Position numbers and translations under genes: made by a program
Notes under the pieces: generated by a model
What the model saw: only the letters and a program-made list of their open reading frames with translations
Told to the model about the DNA's origin: nothing
The model's database searches: none
Part shown: positions 25,454-31,262 of the stretch, one piece after another
Position numbering within the stretch: position 1 is the first letter of the stretch
Layout of the letters: each line of letters starts with the position of its first letter
NCBI GenBank assembly: GCA_934630975.1
Contig: CAKTXH010000023.1
Location: 1-31,262 of the forward strand
Direction of reading: 5' to 3'
Length of the DNA stretch: 31,262 nucleotides
Origin: an uncultured Clostridia bacterium
Lineage (GTDB): Bacteria; Bacillota; Clostridia; Christensenellales; Aristaeellaceae

Positions 25454-25464
25454 TCTGCGCGCAC

Positions 25465-25494
25465 TTGACGCTTCTTAGAGGGTAGCGATATAAT
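25465..25494 (+). promoter_or_regulatory. Sigma-A promoter of the recQ operon
   Basis: TTGACG (25465-25470), an 18-bp spacer and TATAAT (25489-25494), with a start near 25501. The leader of about 185 nt consists mostly of the palindromic element at 25521-25673. Confidence 0.75.
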
Positions 25495-25520
25495 ATAAAA
25501 TTAGTGAGTCTGCGGTCAAA

Positions 25521-25673
25521 ACCCTTCCACCATCTGCGGATGGTCCCCCTCCCCTTGGGGAAGGGGAGGTTAAGGGGAGCGGCTTGAAGGAACCTCTTAC
25601 TGAAAAGCTGGAGAAGGCGCGGAAAAGAATCTCCCCTTTTAAGGGGAGATGTCACCGCAGGTGACAGAAGGGT
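25521..25673 (+). repeat. MITE-like palindromic element in the recQ leader
   Basis: The 153-bp unit has inverted ends ACCCTTC (25521-25527) and GAAGGGT (25667-25673). Each end continues into two hairpins in mirror order: ACCATC/GATGGT (25529-25544) then CCTCCCCTT/AAGGGGAGG (25548-25569) on the left; ATCTCCCCTT/AAGGGGAGAT (25629-25650) then GTCACC/GGTGAC (25651-25665) on the right. I recall near-identical arms as dispersed repeats in gut Firmicutes. No transposase or clear target duplication is visible. Confidence 0.65.
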
Positions 25674-25686
25674 GGATAACGACGAG

Positions 25687-27525
25687 ATGACACCGATGGA
25701 TGCGGCGCGCGCAGCGCTTAAAGAGGTTTTCGGCTATGACGATTTCCGCCCCGGGCAGGAGGACGCGGTCGCCGCGATTCTGCGCGGGCGCGACGTGATG
25801 GCCGTCATGCCCACCGGCGCGGGCAAGTCGATCTGCTACCAGATTCCCGCGCTCGTGCTGGAGGGGATCACGCTCGTCGTTTCGCCGCTGATTTCGCTGA
25901 TGCGCGATCAGGTGTTCGCGCTGCTGCAAAACGGCGTTCGCGCGGCGTATCTCAACAGCTCCCTCACGCCCAGACAGTATATGCTCGCGCTGGATAACGC
26001 AAGGCGCGGCGTGTATAAAATCATCTATGTCGCGCCGGAAAGGCTGCTCACCGATTCGTTCCTCAGCTTTGCCCAAAACGCCCCGATTGCGCAGGTTGTC
26101 GTCGATGAGGCGCACTGCGTCAGCCAGTGGGGGCAGGATTTCCGCCCCGGCTACCTGCAAATCGCGCCGTTTCTGCGTGAGCTGCCCCAGCGGCCGCGCG
26201 TCAGCGCTTTTACCGCGACGGCGACGCAGGCCGTCCGCGCGGATATCGTCCGGCTGCTGGAATTGCAGAATCCCTACGATATCCTGACCGGGTTCGACCG
26301 CCCGAATCTCTTTCTGGAAGTGCGCCGCGCGAAGGACCGCGACGCGGAGCTGCGCCGCTTTCTGGCTGAGCATAAGGGGCAGAGCGGCGTCGTCTACTGC
26401 GGTACGCGCAAGGGCGTGGAGGAAGTGACCGCCATGCTGAACGACTGCGGCGTGGACGCGGTGGGCTATCACGCGGGCATGCCCGACGAGCAGCGCGCCA
26501 AGGCGCAGGAGGATTTCGTCGCCGACCGCGCGCCGGTGATCGTGGCGACCAACGCGTTCGGCATGGGCATCGACAAATCCAACGTGTCCTTCGTCGTGCA
26601 CTATAACATGCCCAAGGATTTGGAGAGCTATTATCAGGAAGCGGGGCGTGCCGGGCGCGACGGCGAGGACGCGGTCTGCTGCCTGCTGTATCAGCCGAGC
26701 GACGTGCGGCTCAATACCTTCCTCATCGACCATGCACAGGATATGAGCCAGATGGACGCGCAGACGCAGCAGGTCGTCACCGCGCGAGCCAAGGAGCGGC
26801 TCAAACAGATGACGTTTTACGCCACGGGCGGCGGCTGCCTGCGCGCGAAAATCCTCAGCTATTTCGGCGAAAAGGTCGAAAAGCCGTTCTGCGGTAACTG
26901 CTCGGGCTGCATGGCGCGCGAAGAGGAGCGCGACGTGAGCCGCCAGGCCGGGCAGATCGTCGCCGCCGTCATCGCGATGAACGGGCGATACGGCAAGGCG
27001 ACGGTGGCGCGCGTACTCTGCGGTCAGGCGGATGCGAAATTGCGCGAGCGCGGGCTGGATAAGCTCTCCGCGTTCGGCGCGATGAAGGCCGAAGGCGAGG
27101 CCAACGTGCGCGCGATGATCGACGAATTGATTGCGGGCGACGTGCTGACGGTCACGACGGGCGATTATCCGCTGCTCAAGGAGGGCGCGTATGCGCGGGA
27201 CGTGCTGCGCGGGGATATGCCCATCCGCATGGCGCTGCTGCCGACGGACGCCGCGCCCGAACTCAAGCGCCGCGTGAAGCAGAAAACGTTTGTCAACCGC
27301 GGGTTGTACGAACGGTTGGCCGGGCTGCGCAAAGAGATTGCGATGGAGCAGAACGTGCCGCCGTTCATCATCTTCACCAACGCGACGCTCAAGGATATGG
27401 CGGCCAAAGCGCCGCATACGCGAGCCCAGATGCTCCGCGTCGCGGGCGTGGGCGAAGGCAAAATGCAGCGTTACGGCGACGCGTTTCTGCGGGAAATCGC
27501 CGCCTACGAGGAGGAAGAGGCGTGA
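25687..27525 (+). CDS. recQ: ATP-dependent DNA helicase RecQ
   Basis: A 3'-5' DNA helicase acting in recombination and replication-fork repair, 612 residues from the chosen start. Motif I is MPTGAGKS (Lys47), motif II is DEAH (140-143, within VVDEAHCVSQWGQDFRPGY), and the conserved helicase segment QEAGRAGRDG is present. The RQC zinc site has Cys384, Cys402, Cys405 and Cys408. A C-terminal HRDC domain (about 530-610; VPPFIIFTNATLKDMAAKAP) completes the standard layout. GTG 25672 and ATG 25696 are alternative in-frame starts. I prefer ATG 25687, for which AAGGGTGG (25668-25675) can serve as the ribosome site; that site overlaps the end of the palindromic element. The stop overlaps the next GTG by 4 nt. 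Confidence 0.96.
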   Translation: MTPMDAARAALKEVFGYDDFRPGQEDAVAAILRGRDVMAVMPTGAGKSICYQIPALVLEGITLVVSPLISLMRDQVFALLQNGVRAAYLNSSLTPRQYMLALDNARRGVYKIIYVAPERLLTDSFLSFAQNAPIAQVVVDEAHCVSQWGQDFRPGYLQIAPFLRELPQRPRVSAFTATATQAVRADIVRLLELQNPYDILTGFDRPNLFLEVRRAKDRDAELRRFLAEHKGQSGVVYCGTRKGVEEVTAMLNDCGVDAVGYHAGMPDEQRAKAQEDFVADRAPVIVATNAFGMGIDKSNVSFVVHYNMPKDLESYYQEAGRAGRDGEDAVCCLLYQPSDVRLNTFLIDHAQDMSQMDAQTQQVVTARAKERLKQMTFYATGGGCLRAKILSYFGEKVEKPFCGNCSGCMAREEERDVSRQAGQIVAAVIAMNGRYGKATVARVLCGQADAKLRERGLDKLSAFGAMKAEGEANVRAMIDELIAGDVLTVTTGDYPLLKEGAYARDVLRGDMPIRMALLPTDAAPELKRRVKQKTFVNRGLYERLAGLRKEIAMEQNVPPFIIFTNATLKDMAAKAPHTRAQMLRVAGVGEGKMQRYGDAFLREIAAYEEEEA

Positions 27526-28979
27526 AGAAGGAAAGAGGGCTTGCGCTGGCCGCCTGCGCGGCGCTGGCGGCGCTGATGCTGCTGTTTGCCTCCCAGTGTT
27601 CGCCGCTGTACCCGCTCAACATATGGGGCGACGCGAACTGCCTGCTGACGGTCGGGCGGGTGATGAAAAGCGGCGGCGTGCTCTACCGGGATATCTACGA
27701 GCAGAAAGGGCCGCTGCTGTACCTGATTCACGCGCTGGCGGCCTGTATTTCCGATACGAGCTTTTGGGGCGTGTATCTGCTGGAAATTCCCGCGCTGACG
27801 GCGGCGCTTTATGCGGCGTATCGCCTGCTGCGCCTGCGCGCGGGCGCGTGCTTTTCGCTCGGCGCGGCGGCCGTTTGGGGCGCGCTGACGGTGACGGGCG
27901 GCGCGTTCATGCGCGGGGACAGCGCGGAGGAGTTCTGCCTGCCGCTGCTGACGGCTGCGCTGGCGCTGGCCTATGCCGAATACGGCAGGCGCGCCAGACC
28001 GATGCGCGCCAAGCGCCTGCTCGTCTGCGGCGTACTGGCCGGGTGCGTCGCGGCGATCAAGTATACGCTGCTGGGCGCGATGGTCGGGCTGTGCGCGGTT
28101 GAAGGCGTTTTGGCGCTGAAAGAGGGCGGCGTGAAGCGGGCCGCCCAAAGTGCGGGCGTGTTTCTGGCGGGCATGGCCGTTCCGATTCTGCCGTGGGCGC
28201 TTTACTTCGCGGCAAACGGCGCGCTTTCCGACGCGTATACGGCATATCTCTACAACAACATCTTTTTGTACAGCGGCGAGGCCGCGTCGTGGGGGCAGAA
28301 ACTCCGCGAGCTGGCGCGCTATGTCGCCCAAAACGCGCTCTGGGCGGTTCCCGCCGCGCTGGGGCTGATTTCGCTGGCGCTGGATCGCGGCGAGACGGCC
28401 GCCGTGCGGGGATGCGTAATTGCGATGGCGGCCTGCCAATTCGCGGCGGTGTTTCTCGTCGGGCGCGTGTGGGCGTACAGCCTGCTGGCGCTGGCGGCTT
28501 TCGGCGTGGTCGGCTGCATGCAGCTGCACCGGGCGCTGAAAAAAATCGGCCGTCCCCGCGCCGAAAAGGCGCTGACGGCGGCGGCCTGCGCGGCAAGCCT
28601 GCTCTGGGCGTATTTCGCCACGCCGAACGCGTTTCTGCGCGGGCAGAAGCTCGACGAGCTGGCGCAGGGGCGGCTGGCCGCGGTCGTCGAGGACGGCGCG
28701 ACGCTGCTGCAATACAGCCATCTCGACGACGGGCTGTATCTGGCGGCGCACACGCTCCCGCAGGAAAAATACTTCGTGCGGCTGAACGTGCAATCCGGCG
28801 AGATGCGCGAAGCGCTCGACCGCGCCGTGCGCGAGGGCGAGCCGGATTACGTGCTCGTCAGCTGGCGGGAGCTTCCGGCGGAATTCGACCGCTATCGGCT
28901 CGTCGCGGCGGACGTGGGCTATGACGACGAGAACCGGCTGAACAAAATGCTGTATCTGTACAGGAGGAAGAGCGAATGA
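27522..28979 (+). CDS. Polytopic membrane protein, GT-C glycosyltransferase-like (paralogue 1)
   Basis: A 485-residue membrane protein with about ten hydrophobic helices and a C-terminal soluble part of about 100 residues. The N-terminal loop reads WGDANCLLTVGRVMKSGGVLYRDIYEQKGPLLY, with acidic residues after helix 1 and the Y-R-D-x-x-x-x-KGP pattern found in GT-C-fold (ArnT/PMT-like, family 39) glycosyltransferases that use polyprenyl-phosphate sugars. A second loop carries GDSAEEFCLP. The substrate cannot be told. The GTG start at 27522 overlaps the recQ stop, and the stop overlaps the ATG of a clear paralogue. The pair probably arose by tandem duplication. Confidence 0.68.
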   Translation: MKKERGLALAACAALAALMLLFASQCSPLYPLNIWGDANCLLTVGRVMKSGGVLYRDIYEQKGPLLYLIHALAACISDTSFWGVYLLEIPALTAALYAAYRLLRLRAGACFSLGAAAVWGALTVTGGAFMRGDSAEEFCLPLLTAALALAYAEYGRRARPMRAKRLLVCGVLAGCVAAIKYTLLGAMVGLCAVEGVLALKEGGVKRAAQSAGVFLAGMAVPILPWALYFAANGALSDAYTAYLYNNIFLYSGEAASWGQKLRELARYVAQNALWAVPAALGLISLALDRGETAAVRGCVIAMAACQFAAVFLVGRVWAYSLLALAAFGVVGCMQLHRALKKIGRPRAEKALTAAACAASLLWAYFATPNAFLRGQKLDELAQGRLAAVVEDGATLLQYSHLDDGLYLAAHTLPQEKYFVRLNVQSGEMREALDRAVREGEPDYVLVSWRELPAEFDRYRLVAADVGYDDENRLNKMLYLYRRKSE

Positions 28980-30448
28980 AAAAGGCGTTTCCCGTGCTGC
29001 TGGCGCTGGTCTGCGCGGCGCTGGCGCTGCTGATTGCATCGACCAGTTCGCCGCTGTACGCGACCAATTTCTGGACGGATACGAACATCTATTTTACCAT
29101 CGGCCGCGGCATGACGCAGGGGCTGATGCCGTACCGCGACCTGTTCGACCACAAAGGGCCGCTGTTGTTCATGCTCTACGCGCTGGGCGCGGCGGCGTCC
29201 CGGACGAGCTTCATCGGCGTGTTTGGGCTGGAGGCGCTGAGCCTTGCGGCGGCGGTTTATGCGGGCTGGCGCACCGTGCGCCTGTTCGGCAAGGGGCGGC
29301 TGACGCTGCTGAGCATGACGATTTTGGCGGCGGTCGCCTGCTGCTGCACGGCGTTCACGCAGGGCGGAAGCGCGGAGGAGTTCGCGCTGCCCGCGCTGGC
29401 TGTCGGCGTTTACCTGACGCTGGCGGTCATGACGCAGCCGGAGAGAAAGACGGGGCGGCGCATGCTGGGCTTCGGCGCGGCTGCGGGCTGGGTGTTTCTG
29501 ATCAAATACACGGATATCGGGCTGTTCGTCGGGCTGGGCGTGTGCCTGCTGGCGTTTATCTGGCGGCGGCAGGGTTTTGGCCGCGCGCTGATTTCGGCGG
29601 GGCAGATGGCGCTGGGCGTGCTGCTGATCTGTGCGCCCGTCGCGGCGTATCTGGCGGCGCACGGCGTGCTGAGGGACTGCGTCGAGGTCTACTTCATCCA
29701 GAATCTGTTTGATTACAGCGGCACGCCGATGAGCCTGACCGGGCACGTTTACAACGCGCTGGCTTACCTGCGCACGCAGAGCGCCATCAACCCGGCGGTC
29801 GTGCTTTTGGTCGTGCTCGGGGCGGCTTTTATCCTGCTTTGGGCATGCAAAAGGCATGAAAAGGGCATGCTTGGGCAGGTTTTGGCGCTGCCGATGGGCG
29901 CGGGACTGCTGCTGCTGACCTGCTATTGGGGCGAAATGGCGCACCCGTACTATGCGCTGGTGTTCGCGGGGCTTTGCGCGCCGGGGCTGATTCCGCTGGC
30001 GTGGCTGGCTGGCCGCGCCGAGCGGCGCGGGCTGTTCGCGTGGGCGCTGCCGCTGGCGGGTGTGCTGACGATTGTGCCGACGTGCATGGGTCTTTGCCGC
30101 GCCGTGCCGCTGATGCGGGTGAAAAAGGCGGATATGCCGCAGACGGTTTTCGCGGAAATCATGAACCGGGAGGAGAACCCGACGCTGCTGGATATCACCA
30201 GTCTGGATCAGGGCTTCTATCTCGCGGCGGGGATCACGCCCAACTGCCGGTATTTCGCCGACAACAATTTGCAGACGCAGGAAAAGCGCGACGCGATTGC
30301 CTCGTATCTGGCCGAGGGAAGAACGCAGTTCGTCGTGACGCGGTACGCGGAACCCGGCGAGAATTACGAGCTGGTCGCCGAGGATGACGGCGTGTTTGAT
30401 TTAAGCGACAGCAGACACTATAAATTGTATAAGAGGAAAGAACAATGA
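28976..30448 (+). CDS. Polytopic membrane protein, GT-C glycosyltransferase-like (paralogue 2)
   Basis: A 490-residue paralogue of the preceding protein with the same layout: about ten helices and a C-terminal soluble domain. The matching loops are FWTDTNIYFTIGRGMTQGLMPYRDLFDHKGPLL (acidic residue after helix 1 and YRDLFDHKGP) and GGSAEEFALP. The C-terminal parts also align (LLDITSLDQGFYLAAGITPNCRYF here, LLQYSHLDDGLYLAAHTLPQEKYF in paralogue 1). The ATG at 28976 has GGAGG upstream and overlaps the previous stop; its own stop overlaps the next ATG. A transferase or flippase-like role with a polyprenyl-linked sugar is inferred from the fold only. Both copies look intact. Confidence 0.68.
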   Translation: MKKAFPVLLALVCAALALLIASTSSPLYATNFWTDTNIYFTIGRGMTQGLMPYRDLFDHKGPLLFMLYALGAAASRTSFIGVFGLEALSLAAAVYAGWRTVRLFGKGRLTLLSMTILAAVACCCTAFTQGGSAEEFALPALAVGVYLTLAVMTQPERKTGRRMLGFGAAAGWVFLIKYTDIGLFVGLGVCLLAFIWRRQGFGRALISAGQMALGVLLICAPVAAYLAAHGVLRDCVEVYFIQNLFDYSGTPMSLTGHVYNALAYLRTQSAINPAVVLLVVLGAAFILLWACKRHEKGMLGQVLALPMGAGLLLLTCYWGEMAHPYYALVFAGLCAPGLIPLAWLAGRAERRGLFAWALPLAGVLTIVPTCMGLCRAVPLMRVKKADMPQTVFAEIMNREENPTLLDITSLDQGFYLAAGITPNCRYFADNNLQTQEKRDAIASYLAEGRTQFVVTRYAEPGENYELVAEDDGVFDLSDSRHYKLYKRKEQ

Positions 30449-31262
30449 GCGACACCAGAATTTCGGCAAAAGACCTGCGCGCGTTCATGGAGCGCGCGTA
30501 TGAAAAAGAAGGATTTGAAAAAGAGGAAGCCCGGCAGATTGCGGACGTGCTGATGCAGGCGGACTTATTCGGCATCGAGAGCCACGGCGCGCAGCGGATG
30601 ATGTACTACCACCAGAACATCCAAAGCGGGAGCGTCGATGTGCATGCGCGGGCGGAGGTGGTGCGCGAAACGCCGGTTTCCGCGCTGCTGGACGGCCATT
30701 TCGCGATGGGCCACCTGACCGCAGCGAAAGCGATGAACATCGCTATCGAGAAGGCGAAAAAGACGGGGATCGGCATGGTCGTCGTGCGCAACTCGTCGCA
30801 CTACGGCATCGCGGGCTATTATCCGCTGATGGCCGAGCGCGAAGGGCTGGCCGCGTTTTCGATGACCAACACCGGGCCGATCATGGTGCCGACGTTCGGG
30901 CGCGAGATGATGCTGGGCACAAACCCGATGGCGTTCTGCATGCCCGCCGACCCGTACCCGTTCTGGTTCGACGCGTCCACGACGGTGGTGACGCTGGGCA
31001 AGGTCGAGGTCTACAACAAGCGCGGCAAGCCCATGCCCGAAGGCTGGACGATCGACGGCGAGGGCAGGCCGTGCAGCGACGCGCGCAAGATGAATCAATC
31101 CATTCTGGCGGGCGGGATGGGCGGCATCCTGCCCCTCGGCGGCGAGGGCGAAACGACCAGCGGCCACAAGGGCTACGGGTTGGCGATCATGGTGGAGGCG
31201 CTGACGGGCGTGCTGGCGCAGGGCATGCTCAGCCCGGAGATGTGCGGCGCGCACGGCGACCA
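30445..31262 (+). CDS. Ldh_2 (malate/L-lactate/ureidoglycolate dehydrogenase) family protein, 3' end outside window
   Basis: An NAD(P)-dependent oxidoreductase of the Ldh_2 family, distinct from classical lactate dehydrogenases. 272 codons are visible and the frame is open at the window edge; the family is usually about 330-360 residues. Typical segments are ADLFGIESHGAQRM (about 41-54), VVRNSSHYGIAGYY with the probable catalytic His (about 112-125), TNPMAFCMPAD (about 155-165), DASTTVV (about 171-177) and TTSGHKGYGLAIMVE (about 236-250). Substrate specificity among malate, lactate, ureidoglycolate, sulfolactate and similar acids cannot be read here. The ATG at 30445 has AGAGGAAAG upstream and overlaps the previous stop, so it is the fourth gene of the recQ operon. 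Confidence 0.92.
   Translation, partial: MSDTRISAKDLRAFMERAYEKEGFEKEEARQIADVLMQADLFGIESHGAQRMMYYHQNIQSGSVDVHARAEVVRETPVSALLDGHFAMGHLTAAKAMNIAIEKAKKTGIGMVVVRNSSHYGIAGYYPLMAEREGLAAFSMTNTGPIMVPTFGREMMLGTNPMAFCMPADPYPFWFDASTTVVTLGKVEVYNKRGKPMPEGWTIDGEGRPCSDARKMNQSILAGGMGGILPLGGEGETTSGHKGYGLAIMVEALTGVLAQGMLSPEMCGAHGD

Overview
The window looks like the chromosome of a high-GC, spore-forming anaerobic Firmicute of the Clostridia (a Christensenellales/Oscillospirales-type gut bacterium would fit, but the rank is inferred). The reasons are strong Shine-Dalgarno sites of the AAGGAGG type, sigma-A promoters with 17-18 bp spacers, the spore maturation pair spmA-spmB, a long single-chain PurL, a LytTR two-component system and a ferredoxin-type protein beside a Crp-family regulator. 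Coding DNA is GC-rich, so long open frames lie antisense to most real genes; these are left out. No tRNA, rRNA, CRISPR array, transposase or phage gene was seen.

Layout. 1-429: 3' end of purA. 701-4999: carA-carB from their own promoter. 5258-6585: an ECF sigma factor and its membrane partner. 6652-7718: spmA-spmB. 7875-10100: a large membrane-anchored surface protein with Ig-like repeats. 10206-12816: DUF2461 protein, uppP, a secreted protein of unusually low GC, and a Dabb-domain protein. 12838-12975: a promoter, three predicted hairpins and a terminator with no reading frame, a candidate small RNA. 13010-13744 (minus): TraX-like membrane protein. 13951-17703: purL with PurR-type boxes upstream. 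17833-20372: a second ECF sigma/membrane partner pair. 20434-20817 (minus): XRE regulator. 20958-22420: divergent Fe-S protein and Crp-family regulator. 22415-24444 (minus): LytTR response regulator and GHKL histidine kinase, divergent from a small secreted protein (24649-25176). 25233-25400 (minus): a 55-residue protein with a sigma-G-like promoter. 25465-31262: a promoter, a MITE-like palindromic element, then recQ, two paralogous polytopic membrane proteins and the start of an Ldh_2-family dehydrogenase, joined by 4-nt overlaps.

How the genes work together. Three loci are nucleotide metabolism (purA, carAB, purL). Much of the rest is envelope biology and signalling: two ECF modules, one LytTR two-component system, uppP, two GT-C-like membrane proteins and several secreted proteins. 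The most informative non-coding signals are the candidate RNA at 12873-12975; a 20-bp-period direct repeat beside the -35 of the secreted gene at 24649, as expected for a LytTR target; a CRP-geometry dyad centred at -41.5 of the Fe-S gene; PurR-type boxes between the TraX gene and purL; and a sigma-G-like promoter in front of the 55-residue gene. No clearly new multi-gene system is proven here. The best candidates for undescribed biology are the candidate RNA, the LytTR-controlled secreted protein and the paired ECF modules whose partners lack a zinc anti-sigma motif.
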